Assembly: GCA_035627675.1 (NCBI GenBank)
Contig: DASPLH010000072.1
Span: 1-13,142 of the forward strand
Source of the DNA: DASPLH01 sp035627675
Lineage (GTDB): Bacteria > Acidobacteriota > Terriglobia > Terriglobales > Acidobacteriaceae
DNA: 13,142 nt
Reading direction: 5' to 3'
The notes under the pieces were generated by a model, which ran no database searches, was not told the origin of the DNA, and saw nothing but the letters and a program-made list of their open reading frames with translations. This document shows, in pieces, positions 1 to 7,027 of this stretch. The translations under genes were made by a program, and so were the position numbers. The first letter of the stretch is position 1. Every line of letters begins with the position of its first letter.

Positions 1-1794
1 GGCGGCACGTACTTCCCGCCACAGGACACCTTTGGACGTCCCAGCTTCCGCAAGATCCTGATGGCGATCGCCGACGCATTCAAAGAGCGCCGGGACGACG
101 TGGAGAAGGAAGCCGCGAACCTGATGCATGCGCTCGGGCACGCCGAAGGCATGCTGGGACGCTCGGCTGACTTCTCGCCGAAGATCGTGGAACAGATGGT
201 GCAGTCCGGCCTCGGAGTTTTTGACCGCGATAACGGCGGCTTTGGACACGCACCGAAGTTCCCACATCCGGCGGCGCTCGATCTGCTCGCCGACTGGTAT
301 GCGCGAACCGGGGAGGAACAGGTGCTCACGGTTGTCGCCACGTCGCTCGAGAAAATGGCGAGGGGCGGCGTGTACGACCAGCTTGCCGGAGGCTTTCATC
401 GCTACTCGGTGGATGAGCGCTGGTGTGTTCCCCACTTCGAGAAGATGGCCTACGACAACTCGGAGCTGCTGAAGAACTACACCCACGCCTACCAGGTAAC
501 GGGGAATTCGTTTTTCGCGCACATCGCGCGCGACATCATCCGCTGGATGGATGAATGGCTGAGCGACCGCGAACGCGGAGGCTTCTACGGATCGCAGGAC
601 GCGGACGTCAGCCTCGACGACGATGGCGATCACTTCACGTGGACCCAGGACGAGACTGCCGCCGTTTTGTCGCCAGACGAATACGAGGCTGCGGCGCTTC
701 ACTACGACATCAACGAAGTAGGCGAGATGCACCACAACCACGCCAAGAACGTGCTGTGGGTGCGGGCATCGGTCGAGGAAATCGCTTCGCGCACGGCAAA
801 GCCGCGTGAAGAAGTCGAGGCGCTGATCGACTCGGCGAAGCGCAAGATGTACGCGGCGCGCTTGCAGCGTCCGATACCGTTCGTGGACAAGACGGTATAT
901 ACGAACTGGAACGCTCTTTGCATCTCCGCATACCTGAACGCAGCCCGCGTGCTCGGCTCCGCCGATGCGGGAGTGGCGGACTCCTCGATGGAGCGCGCGA
1001 AGCACTTCGGTCTTCGGTCGCTGGACCGCCTGCTGAGCGAGGCATGGAAGCCCGAACGCGGATTGATGCACGTCATCGCCTACTCGGACGAGAAAGCCAC
1101 GAGGCGCGATGTCCCCGGCGTGCTCGACGACTACGCGTACACGGTGCTTGCCTGCCTCGACGCCTACGAGAGCACGGCGGACAAGACCTACTACCGCTTC
1201 GCGCAGAAGATCGCCGATGCGATGATCGACAAGTTCTGCGATTCCACCTCGGGAGGATTTTTCGACAGCGAATTCTCCGAGACCGAGTCCGTGGGAGCGT
1301 TGGCGGCGCGCCGCAAGCCGTTCCAGGACGCGCCCACGCCGGCGGGCGATCCATCGGCGGCCCTGGGGCTGCTGCGACTGCACGCGTTGAGTGGAGACAA
1401 TCGGTATCGGGACATCGCCCAGGACACGCTCGAGGTCTTCGCCGGCGTCGCCGAGCAATTCGGAATCTATGCGGGCACGTACGGAATAGCCTCGGTGTGG
1501 CTCGCGCGTCCCCACCTCCAGGTGGTGGTCGTTGGGCAGGGCGGCGCGGCGGAGGCCTTGTATGCCGCGGCCGTACGTCCGTTCGCCCTCAACAAGACCG
1601 TCGTGCATGTCTCCGACAACGAGGCGGTCGCGGCCAATCTTCCTCCGGCGCTCGCGGACACCGTCCCTCACGTGCCCGGAGTCAAAGAGGGCAAGCAGTT
1701 AGCAATCCTGTGTTCGAACTTCACATGCCAGCCGCCGATCGAAGACCCCGAGCAACTGGACCGGGCGATCCGAGAGGCAATCCGCTCCAAGTAG
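1..1794 (+). CDS. YyaL/SSP411-type thioredoxin-domain protein (DUF255), 5'-truncated
   Basis: The frame is open from the first base and reads GGTYFPP, so the true start and the N-terminal half of the thioredoxin-like DUF255 domain lie outside the window. The visible 597 residues hold the family hallmarks: GGFGHAPKFPHP, then GGVYDQLAGGFHRYSVDE and HFEKMAYDN, followed by the alpha/alpha-barrel part related to 6-hairpin glycosidases and N-acylglucosamine epimerases. Near the C-terminus is the conserved C-x4-C-x-x-P pattern (LCSNFTCQPP). Family members run to roughly 650-700 residues, so about 80-100 residues are missing. The biochemical role of the family is not settled; a thiol-redox or sugar-related function is usually proposed. 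The next gene follows after 23 bases on the same strand with no terminator between, so the two are probably co-transcribed. Confidence 0.93.
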   Translation, partial: GGTYFPPQDTFGRPSFRKILMAIADAFKERRDDVEKEAANLMHALGHAEGMLGRSADFSPKIVEQMVQSGLGVFDRDNGGFGHAPKFPHPAALDLLADWYARTGEEQVLTVVATSLEKMARGGVYDQLAGGFHRYSVDERWCVPHFEKMAYDNSELLKNYTHAYQVTGNSFFAHIARDIIRWMDEWLSDRERGGFYGSQDADVSLDDDGDHFTWTQDETAAVLSPDEYEAAALHYDINEVGEMHHNHAKNVLWVRASVEEIASRTAKPREEVEALIDSAKRKMYAARLQRPIPFVDKTVYTNWNALCISAYLNAARVLGSADAGVADSSMERAKHFGLRSLDRLLSEAWKPERGLMHVIAYSDEKATRRDVPGVLDDYAYTVLACLDAYESTADKTYYRFAQKIADAMIDKFCDSTSGGFFDSEFSETESVGALAARRKPFQDAPTPAGDPSAALGLLRLHALSGDNRYRDIAQDTLEVFAGVAEQFGIYAGTYGIASVWLARPHLQVVVVGQGGAAEALYAAAVRPFALNKTVVHVSDNEAVAANLPPALADTVPHVPGVKEGKQLAILCSNFTCQPPIEDPEQLDRAIREAIRSK

Positions 1795-1817
1795 CCGTTC
1801 ATCGTTGGAAGGAACTC

Positions 1818-2324
1818 ATGCCTGTCCGCAAGAAATCTGCGAAACCCGCCAAAAAGGCGGCCAAGACCAAACCTCGCGCCCATGCGTCAACAACTCAGGT
1901 GTCCGGACGGATGGGAACGTTCACCGTAGCCCGCGGCCACGTAACCATCGGCGTTCCCGCCTTCTGGACGTTCCGGCAAACGAACGAAGACCTCCAGGTC
2001 GAGTCGCCAACCGGAGACACTTCCGTCATTGTCACCGCTTACGAGCGCAACACTGACGGCAGCTCGCTGGACGCGAGGACCTACCTCGATCACTTCCTGG
2101 CGAACGCGCCTCACCAGAGCCGGATCCAGCGCAATGGCGCAAGCAAGTCGAGCGCCGCTGCCAGATATCGCGATCCCGACGGACATAACTGGATCGTTCA
2201 ATTCATGACGAACGGTTCGACGCTGCTCCTGGCGGAGTTAAGCACGAGCAAGCCGCTCAACGGTCGCGAGGCGAAGCTGGGAATGGGCGTGCTCGAATCC
2301 GTGGCTTTGAAGAGGAAGAGATAA
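1818..2324 (+). CDS. Small protein of unknown function with lysine/alanine-rich N-terminal tail
   Basis: This encodes 168 residues from an ATG preceded by GGAAGGA four bases upstream (1807-1813). That site decides the start, because the same frame is open far upstream through an overlap with the previous gene. Residues 1-22 form a basic tail (MPVRKKSAKPAKKAAKTKPR), like the disordered tails of histone-like proteins. From about residue 33 the protein looks folded, with beta-rich stretches such as GTFTVARGHVTIGVPAFWTF and ending in KRKR. I see no signal peptide, membrane segment or catalytic motif. The folded part vaguely resembles stress-type PsbP/DUF1795-like beta proteins, but I do not recognise the family. 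It lies 23 bases behind the DUF255 gene and converges on the CBS gene. Confidence 0.8.
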   Translation: MPVRKKSAKPAKKAAKTKPRAHASTTQVSGRMGTFTVARGHVTIGVPAFWTFRQTNEDLQVESPTGDTSVIVTAYERNTDGSSLDARTYLDHFLANAPHQSRIQRNGASKSSAAARYRDPDGHNWIVQFMTNGSTLLLAELSTSKPLNGREAKLGMGVLESVALKRKR

Positions 2325-2330
2325 AACCTG

Positions 2331-2359
2331 CGTGGCGCCCGGGGCGGCCGGGCGCCACG
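2331..2359. terminator. GC-rich hairpin between convergent genes, probable terminator
   Basis: CGTGGCGCCC (2331-2340) and GGGCGCCACG (2350-2359) are perfect 10-base inverted repeats around a 9-base GC-rich loop. They fill the 37-base gap between two convergent genes. On the minus strand the hairpin is followed five bases later by TTTT, so it is a better terminator for the CBS gene than for the plus-strand genes, where no T tract follows. Confidence 0.6.
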
Positions 2360-2361
2360 TC

Positions 2362-2790
2362 TCACTGACCGTTGGACATGTAGGCGCGCATCATGCGCAT
2401 CTCGAGTTCCTTCTCATCCACTTCGTGCAGAAGGACGTCGCGCATCGAGATGAATCCCACGAGGATGCCATTGTCAACCACGGGGAGGTGACGGAAACCG
2501 TGTTGCTTCATCAGCAGCATGCAGTGTTCCACGTCCTCCTGGCTGCTGACCGTGAGCGGATCGTCGCTCATGATTTCGTCCACGCGAGTGGTCTTCCAGT
2601 CGCGCCCGGCCATCAACACCCGGCGCACGATGTCGCGCTCGGAAAGAACGCCTACCAGTTTCCCTCCGCGGAGCACGGGCAGCGAGCCGACGTTGCGGTG
2701 CGACATGTAACTGGCGGCTTCCTGTACGGTATTGTTCCCCTGGATGGAGTAAATCTCTCGATTCTTGGTCAGCTCACCGACGGTGGCCAT
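2362..2790 (-). CDS. Tandem CBS-domain protein
   Basis: This encodes 142 residues and consists almost entirely of a Bateman module. CBS domain 1 spans about residues 7-60 (TVQEAASYMSHRNVGSLPVL, then GVLSERDIVRR) and CBS domain 2 about 70-125 (IMSDDPLTVSSQEDVEHCM, FRHLPVVDNGILVGFISMRDV). Such stand-alone pairs bind adenine nucleotides and act as energy or redox sensors for partner proteins; the partner is not evident here. The frame is open 32 codons further upstream, but the ATG at 2788-2790 is chosen because GGAGG lies seven bases before it and the CBS homology begins right after it. A TATACT -10 box about 60 bases upstream suggests its own promoter, so it need not be co-transcribed with the DUF58 gene. 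Confidence 0.93.
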   Translation of the reverse strand: MATVGELTKNREIYSIQGNNTVQEAASYMSHRNVGSLPVLRGGKLVGVLSERDIVRRVLMAGRDWKTTRVDEIMSDDPLTVSSQEDVEHCMLLMKQHGFRHLPVVDNGILVGFISMRDVLLHEVDEKELEMRMMRAYMSNGQ

Positions 2791-2852
2791 CGCACCCTCC
2801 GCCAAGTTCGCGGCCCGCAGTTCACCATCTGCGAACCCCTTGGGTGCGCGAG

Positions 2853-2883
2853 AGTATAGTCCAAGGCGGCCGCCGGGGAACAA
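2853..2883 (-). promoter_or_regulatory. Candidate sigma70-type promoter of the CBS gene
   Basis: Read on the minus strand, TATACT (2853-2858) is a one-mismatch -10 box. A weak -35-like TTGTTC lies at 2878-2883 with a 19-base spacer, which is longer than ideal. Transcription would start near 2846 and give a leader of about 55 bases ending in the GGAGG site of the CBS gene. It is a prediction from sequence alone. Confidence 0.45.
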
Positions 2884-2952
2884 CATTTTTCATCTGCAAT
2901 GACCGAAACGGGCTTCCTGTGCGGCTTCCGCTCGCTTGATGTAGTTGACCGG

Positions 2953-4338
2953 CTACTCGTTCAGGAACAGGATGTACGACGACTGCCAGACACTGGTCGG
3001 GATCGTGCCGCGCTCGCGGGCGGTCAGCACGACGTTATAGTCGCCGGTCAGGGGCAGCGACTCGAGCACGCTTTGCCCGGAGCCGGGCTGAGCGTCTGCA
3101 AGATAGCCGAGGAACCCATATACCCCGTCACCGGCGATGTAGCCCGGCGCCGCAAACGTGAGTTCCGTGTTCTCCGCGGCAAAATGCCAGGCCAGCGAGG
3201 CCGCCAGCTGGATGCCGAGTTCGTAGCGCTCCGGGGTGAGCTGGCCGGGGGCCGGGTTGTCGAAGACGATTCGGAGCCGCCGCTCGTCCTCGCGGGTGAA
3301 CTCACGAACCTTCAGAGCACCGGACTTGGCCGTGGACTTCCAGTCGATGTGACGCACCGGGTCTTCCGGCGCGTAGTCGCGTATGCGGTAAAGGTCGTAT
3401 CCGCGTCCCCGAACGTGGCTCTCGAACTCACCGGTGATCAGCGGCAACACACTCGTCAGTTCTTCCGTCGTGCTTACGGACGGATACACGACCACCTCCC
3501 GCGCGATCGGCACCGTACGGGTTTTCACCAGGAAGGAGAACGGGAAGCGCGTCGCGAGCCCGAGCCCCCGCTGCTCGTAGCGTCCCCGGCTCTCGAACCG
3601 CAACTCAACTTCGCTCTTCGCAGCCTGGCGTGCGGGAACGAACGGGAAGTACACAGGACGGTCGAGAATGCCGGGCTTCGGCGCCTCGACCGGAACGCGA
3701 ACCAGCGTGACGTCGGGCCAGCGAATCCAGGCACGCTTTCCCTCTTCTGATTTCGGAAAAACGAACACGGTACGTCGCCACGCCCATCGGCTTCCGGCCT
3801 TCTTGCGCACGGGAGGCACGACGCTGACCGACAGCGCGGAGGTGAACCGTCGCCGGTTACGCAGCGACAGCACAGCCGCATACGACTGCCGGGCAAACAT
3901 GTGGGCGGGAAGTTCCAAATCGAGCTCGAGCCCGGTGAGCACCCGGGCCGATGCGACACCGCTCACGACGACGGCCCCGAGCATGGCGGAGACGACCAGG
4001 AACAACAGGTTGTTGCCGGTGTTCAGCGCTGCGATGGCGATCAGCAGCGTGAGCGCAAGGTAGAACACGCCTTCACGGGTCACGTCATAGTTGAAAGCGT
4101 CGCGCACCCTGCGCAGCGCGACCCGCCTGGCGAGGTAGGGCACGGTCGCGATGCCGACGGCGGCAGCCAGCACGAGCGCCGAGGAGGCCAATACGGCGGT
4201 TGCCAGCAGGTTTCCAGACTCGCGGGCCGCGGTGGAGAACAGCGCAGCCGCGAACGCGAACGTCAGCCCGAAGAGTGCGATGAAGAATCGCACCCAGGCC
4301 TCGCGTTCAACGCTCTTCAGCAGCTCTCCCCAGCGCAT
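2953..4338 (-). CDS. DUF58 family membrane-anchored protein
   Basis: This encodes 461 residues. Four hydrophobic segments lie at about 17-37, 43-65, 91-107 and 110-130, so the N-terminal quarter is an anchor and the rest is soluble. The DUF58 signature is at about 310-346: RGRGYDLYRIRDYAPEDP, then RHIDWKSTAKSG and LKVREF. DUF58 proteins usually sit beside a MoxR AAA+ ATPase and von Willebrand factor A proteins and are linked to envelope or complex maturation; none of those partners is next to this copy. The ATG at 4336-4338 has no clear Shine-Dalgarno sequence. It lies only about 30 bases beyond the feoB terminator, so its promoter must be short and the mRNA may be nearly leaderless. Confidence 0.92.
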   Translation of the reverse strand: MRWGELLKSVEREAWVRFFIALFGLTFAFAAALFSTAARESGNLLATAVLASSALVLAAAVGIATVPYLARRVALRRVRDAFNYDVTREGVFYLALTLLIAIAALNTGNNLLFLVVSAMLGAVVVSGVASARVLTGLELDLELPAHMFARQSYAAVLSLRNRRRFTSALSVSVVPPVRKKAGSRWAWRRTVFVFPKSEEGKRAWIRWPDVTLVRVPVEAPKPGILDRPVYFPFVPARQAAKSEVELRFESRGRYEQRGLGLATRFPFSFLVKTRTVPIAREVVVYPSVSTTEELTSVLPLITGEFESHVRGRGYDLYRIRDYAPEDPVRHIDWKSTAKSGALKVREFTREDERRLRIVFDNPAPGQLTPERYELGIQLAASLAWHFAAENTELTFAAPGYIAGDGVYGFLGYLADAQPGSGQSVLESLPLTGDYNVVLTARERGTIPTSVWQSSYILFLNE

Positions 4339-4369
4339 GACGAGACTGTATCAGACTGCCGCAGGCATG

Positions 4370-4398
4370 AAAAAAGCGGGCTGGAGGCAAGCCCGCTT
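4370..4398 (-). terminator. Intrinsic terminator of feoAB
   Basis: On the minus strand AAGCGGGCT (4390-4398) pairs perfectly with AGCCCGCTT (4374-4382) around a 7-base loop and runs straight into six T residues (4375-4370). It begins 17 bases after the feoB stop codon. It separates feoAB from the downstream DUF58 gene. Confidence 0.9.
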
Positions 4399-4415
4399 CG
4401 GCCAAGGCATGTGAA

Positions 4416-6305
4416 CTAAGACAGCATTTGAACCAGGTGGAACGACAAGTAGGCGCATACGATCGCCATGCCGGTCATGTACGCGAACTGAATGCCCGGC
4501 CATTTCCAACCATTCGTCTCGCGGCGAACGATGGCGACCGTTGACATGCACTGCATGGCGAAGGCGAAGAACACCAGCAGCGCAACTGCCGCCGCGGGAG
4601 TGAGTTGCTGACGCAGCGCGGCCTCGAGATCCAGCGCCTGCGACTCGGCGTCGATACCGTTGAGCGTGCCCAGTGTCGCGATGATCGTCTCACGGGCGGC
4701 CATCGAGGTCACCAGCCCGACTCCGATCTTCCAGTCCCAGCCGAGCGGCTTGATGGCCGGTTCGATGGCGTGTCCGATCTGCGCCACCACGCTGTCTTCA
4801 ATGGCCGGGGGCTTGCCGTTCTGCATCGGGAAATTGGTGAGCAGCCACAGCACGACGCTGACGCCAAGGATCACCGTTCCGGCGCGATACACGAAGGCCT
4901 TGGCACGGTCAACGAGCCGCAAGCCGATCGACGCCGCAGTGGGCCAGCGATACGGAGGCATCTCCATGATGAACGGAGCGTCCTTGCTCTTCAGCACGGA
5001 CGACTTCAGCACCTTCGCCGTGCCTACGGCCATGAGGAAGCCCAGGAGGTAGAGACCAAGCATCGCCACCGCGCGCGTGCCGAGGAACCATCCCAGGATC
5101 GGCTTGTTCGGGACAAAAGCGCCGATCATCATCGTGTACACCGGCAGCCGAGCCGAACAGGTCATAAAGGGAGCGATCAGGATGGTGGCGATGCGGTCAC
5201 GCTTGCTCTCGATGGTGCGTGTGGCCATGATGGCCGGCACGGCACATGCGTAGGCCGACAGGAGCGGAATGAAGCACTTTCCGTTCAACCCCGCCTTCGA
5301 CATCACGCGGTCGGCGATGACCGCAGCGCGAGCGAGATAGCCGGAGTCTTCCAGGATTCCGATGACGAGGAACAGCAGAAGAATCTGCGGCAGGAACACC
5401 AGCACGGCGCCGACGCCATTCCAGATGCCGTTGATGATGAGCGACTGGAGCAGTCCCTCGGGCAGATGATTGCCGATGAAGCCGCCCGTGACGTCCAATC
5501 CGTCCTGGAAGAGCGACGAGAGCGGCTGGCCGATGGCGAATATCGTCTGGAAGACGGCGACGACGACGAGCGCGAAAATCACTCCGCCCCAGAACTTGTG
5601 AAGGAAGATGCTGTCCAGGCGCTTCGTCCAGAGAGGAGTGGCGGGGCGCCTGTACGAAGCGTTGGCGCCGACCTTCACGGCCCACTCGCGGCATCCGCGG
5701 GCGTCCTGCAACACGGGCAACTCGAGCGGCGCGGGAGCCGCCGTGCTCGACATCAGGAACTTCTGCACGGAATCGATGCCCTCGCCCGTCGCGGCGCTCA
5801 CCAGCGAAACCGGAGTGCCAAGCTGGTGCGCGAGAGAAACGATGTCCACCTGCCCGCCCTGCTTGTGCAACTCGTCCGCCATGTTCAGGACGACCAGCGT
5901 CGGCAACCCGAGAGCGATGACCCGTGCGGCGAGAACGAGGTGGCGATTGAGGTTGTTGGAATCGAGCACAAGCACGATGCCGTCCGGACGCGGCGTGCCG
6001 GCCATATCGCCGTTCAGGACATCGACCGTGACTTTCTCGTCCTCGGACTTCGGATTCATCCCGTAGATGCCGGGCAAATCGATGAGGCCGAGTTCGTGCC
6101 CTTCGTCGTCGCGCAGAACACCCGTGTGGTGTTCGACCGTCACGCCGGGGAAGTTGCCAACCTTCTGCCGCAGGCCGGTGAGGCGGTTGAACAACGTGGT
6201 CTTGCCGCAGTTCGGAGGACCAACGACGGCCACCGTGCGCATTTTCTGCTGCACGGCCGCATCGGAGGACGCGAGATTGGGGGAGGTCACGGCCGAGACG
6301 CTCAC
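4416..6305 (-). CDS. feoB: Ferrous iron transport protein B (GTPase-coupled permease)
   Basis: This encodes 629 residues and is the inner-membrane Fe(II) transporter. The N-terminal G domain shows G1 GPPNCGKTT (29-37), the switch FPGVTVE (52-58), G3 DLPG (76-79), G4 NMAD (141-144) and SAATGEG (about 170-176). Beyond about residue 220 it is polytopic, with the FeoB signature GILEDSGYLARAAVIADR and a Gate-type region PLLSAYACAVPAIMATRTIE. There the usual GFGCNVP appears as AYACAVP, keeping the cysteine and proline. The length is within the shorter FeoB range (E. coli has about 770 residues); the long C-terminal extension is absent. The start is a GTG that overlaps the feoA stop as GTGA, so translation is probably coupled. 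An intrinsic terminator follows. Confidence 0.97.
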   Translation of the reverse strand: MSVSAVTSPNLASSDAAVQQKMRTVAVVGPPNCGKTTLFNRLTGLRQKVGNFPGVTVEHHTGVLRDDEGHELGLIDLPGIYGMNPKSEDEKVTVDVLNGDMAGTPRPDGIVLVLDSNNLNRHLVLAARVIALGLPTLVVLNMADELHKQGGQVDIVSLAHQLGTPVSLVSAATGEGIDSVQKFLMSSTAAPAPLELPVLQDARGCREWAVKVGANASYRRPATPLWTKRLDSIFLHKFWGGVIFALVVVAVFQTIFAIGQPLSSLFQDGLDVTGGFIGNHLPEGLLQSLIINGIWNGVGAVLVFLPQILLLFLVIGILEDSGYLARAAVIADRVMSKAGLNGKCFIPLLSAYACAVPAIMATRTIESKRDRIATILIAPFMTCSARLPVYTMMIGAFVPNKPILGWFLGTRAVAMLGLYLLGFLMAVGTAKVLKSSVLKSKDAPFIMEMPPYRWPTAASIGLRLVDRAKAFVYRAGTVILGVSVVLWLLTNFPMQNGKPPAIEDSVVAQIGHAIEPAIKPLGWDWKIGVGLVTSMAARETIIATLGTLNGIDAESQALDLEAALRQQLTPAAAVALLVFFAFAMQCMSTVAIVRRETNGWKWPGIQFAYMTGMAIVCAYLSFHLVQMLS

Positions 6306-6565
6306 GGCCGTGCTCCGTCGAACAGGGGACGCACTTCGATCTGCTGCGAAACGTCGCGGCGCAAAGCCACTTCCGTTCCGTCCACGCGGTACACGCGGGG
6401 GTCGCCGCCGGGGCCGCTGCGCGAAACTTCGATCTCCACCCCCGGAACGAATCCGAGGTTCATCAGGTGCTCGACCACATGCTGCGCCAGCCGGAACTCG
6501 TGGACGACAGCGCGCGTTCCTTCCGGAAGCTCGTAGAGGGAGTGGGAGGGATCAGTACCGGTCAT
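6302..6565 (-). CDS. feoA: FeoA family ferrous iron transport accessory protein
   Basis: This encodes 87 residues forming one SH3-like FeoA domain: LYELPEGTRAVVHEF, LMNLGFVPGVEIEV, then GTEVALRRDVSQQIEV. FeoA is a small cytosolic partner that supports FeoB. The ATG at 6563-6565 is preferred on homology, since FeoA proteins begin a few residues before the SLxELPxG motif. The frame also has an ATG at 6587-6589, but that codon lies inside the Fur box, and any start further out would precede the predicted transcription start. No good Shine-Dalgarno sequence is seen before either ATG, so the exact start is uncertain. Its stop overlaps the feoB GTG by four bases. Fur, and possibly a CRP/FNR-family regulator, are likely to control it. 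Confidence 0.92.
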   Translation of the reverse strand: MTGTDPSHSLYELPEGTRAVVHEFRLAQHVVEHLMNLGFVPGVEIEVSRSGPGGDPRVYRVDGTEVALRRDVSQQIEVRPLFDGARP

Positions 6566-6576
6566 ATCGGATATGA
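6562..6576. promoter_or_regulatory. Second 7-1-7 palindrome over the feoA start codon
   Basis: TCATATCGGATATGA is a perfect 7-1-7 inverted repeat with the same geometry as the neighbouring Fur box. Its centre is 18 bp from the Fur box centre, and it contains the feoA ATG. The half-site differs from Fur, so it could be a weak second Fur-family site, an operator for another metalloregulator, or chance. Confidence 0.4.
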
Positions 6577-6578
6577 AG

Positions 6579-6595
6579 TTGAAAATCATTTTCAA
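6579..6595. promoter_or_regulatory. Fur box (operator) of feoAB
   Basis: TTGAAAATCATTTTCAA is a perfect palindrome around one central base. Its core TGAAAAT-C-ATTTTCA matches the 7-1-7 Fur pattern TGATAAT-N-ATTATCA at 12 of 14 positions. It lies just downstream of the predicted feoA -10 box and spans about +4 to +20, where bound Fe-Fur would block transcription. Ferrous iron uptake genes are classical Fur targets. Confidence 0.85.
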
Positions 6596-6605
6596 TACCG
6601 ATCCT

Positions 6606-6633
6606 ATTCTAACTCGGGCGGCGGGAAGGTCAA
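6606..6633 (-). promoter_or_regulatory. sigma70-type promoter of feoAB
   Basis: Read on the minus strand, TTGACC (6628-6633) and TAGAAT (6606-6611) are separated by 16 bases, and each differs from consensus at one base. Transcription would start near 6599-6600, at the edge of the Fur box and about 35 bases before the feoA ATG. Confidence 0.75.
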
Positions 6634-6653
6634 CGCCCAATGTCACACCTGAT

Positions 6654-6669
6654 TGTGACTTTTCTCACA
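6654..6669. promoter_or_regulatory. CRP/FNR-family type binding site upstream of feoAB
   Basis: TGTGACTTTTCTCACA holds both CRP consensus half-sites, TGTGA-N6-TCACA, with no mismatch. Its centre (6661.5) lies 61.5-62.5 bp upstream of the predicted feoA start, the classical class I activator position. A further TCACA (6643-6647), six bases before TGTGA, makes an overlapping mirror-arranged pair (GTCACA-N6-TGTGAC, 6642-6659). The regulator could be a CRP-like or FNR-like protein; none is encoded in the window. Confidence 0.6.
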
Positions 6670-6815
6670 TCGGGCCAGCCGCCGCCTAACCCACGGCGGG
6701 TCAGCGCGTTCCGAGCGCCGGGTCCGCCCGTTTCCGGACGCCCGCTCGCCGGAAGCGCATGGGCGTCGCGTCCTCCGCCGGTCCCGGGGGCGCGGCGAGC
6801 TTCGCGGATGTCCCG
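6670..6815. other. GC-rich intergenic spacer without recognised features
   Basis: This stretch lies between the divergent feoAB and metY promoters. It is strongly GC-rich with many short CGCC/GGCG self-complementary pieces. Frames that cross it on either strand have no ribosome binding site, no recognisable domain and no plausible codon pattern. I see no gene or convincing regulatory site in it. Confidence 0.5.
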
Positions 6816-6845
6816 TTGACAGTGCGCTCGGCGTTCCTGTAAGAA
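6816..6845 (+). promoter_or_regulatory. Promoter of the met leader-metYX operon
   Basis: A perfect -35 TTGACA (6816-6821) is followed after 18 bases by TAAGAA (6840-6845), which carries an upstream TG (6838-6839) as in extended -10 elements. The predicted start is about 6852-6854, at or next to the ATG of the leader peptide, which implies a leaderless transcript. Confidence 0.65.
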
Positions 6846-6853
6846 TGTCGAAT

Positions 6854-6967
6854 ATGTTGTCCGTAACCCACAGCGCAACCACGGCCATGTGCATGTCCAC
6901 CATGCTCATGTGTACGTGTATGTGTATGCGCCTGTGGGTCGAGGACAACGTGACGGTACAAACGTAG
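6854..6967 (+). CDS. Met/Cys-rich attenuator leader peptide (37 aa)
   Basis: This short reading frame of 37 codons ends in TAG just upstream of an intrinsic terminator before metY. Its centre reads MCMSTMLMCTCMCM (6887-6928): six Met and four Cys in fourteen codons, three of the Cys being UGU in a GC-rich genome. Met and Cys are the end product and an alternative product of the downstream sulfhydrylation pathway, as expected of a leader peptide that senses charged tRNA. The ATG at 6854 falls at the predicted transcription start, so initiation may be leaderless. An in-frame ATG at 6845 lies inside the -10 box, and the ATG at 6887 has no ribosome binding site. The residues around the cluster look unconserved and unstructured. 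No protein function is claimed; the act of translation is the proposed role. Confidence 0.78.
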   Translation: MLSVTHSATTAMCMSTMLMCTCMCMRLWVEDNVTVQT

Positions 6968-7027
6968 TCATACCGCACTTCCAGTCTTGGACGACCCACG
7001 GTTCACCCCGTGGGTCGTTTTGTTTTT
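6856..7027 (+). promoter_or_regulatory. Ribosome-mediated transcription attenuator of metYX
   Basis: Four RNA segments can pair in the classical mutually exclusive way. Segment 1 (6856-6876) pairs with 6928-6949: GTTGTCC with GGACAAC, ACCCACAG with CTGTGGGT, and CGC with GCG. Segment 2, CTGTGGGTCG (6932-6941), can instead pair with segment 3, CGACCCACGG (6992-7001), over ten pairs with one G-U. Segment 3 otherwise belongs to the terminator stem with segment 4 (7008-7018). The Met/Cys codons lie between segments 1 and 2. A ribosome stalled there would block 1:2, leave segment 2 free to form the antiterminator 2:3, and let metY be transcribed. With enough Met and Cys, translation finishes, 1:2 and 3:4 form, and transcription stops. 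I see no SAM riboswitch or T-box consensus. Confidence 0.75.
6991..7027 (+). terminator. Attenuator terminator upstream of metY
   Basis: ACGACCCACGG (6991-7001) pairs perfectly with CCGTGGGTCGT (7008-7018) around a six-base loop, and TTTTGTTTTT (7018-7027) follows. It is a strong intrinsic terminator ending only 13 bases before the AAGGAG site of metY. No other gene ends here, so it can only act on the leader transcript. Confidence 0.92.

Noticed and set aside
2791..2886. N-terminal extension of the CBS protein to 174 residues
   Set aside because: The extension overlaps the TATACT promoter box, is not CBS-like, and the internal ATG has a good GGAGG site.
4605..6536. 643-codon open frame on the plus strand
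   Set aside because: It lies antisense to feoB, whose motifs are all intact. The translation is rich in Arg/His/Asp with no domain, the usual shadow in GC-rich DNA.
6587..6646. Longer FeoA with an upstream start
   Set aside because: The extra codons run through the Fur box, the -10 and the -35 elements, so they would lie upstream of or at the predicted transcription start.
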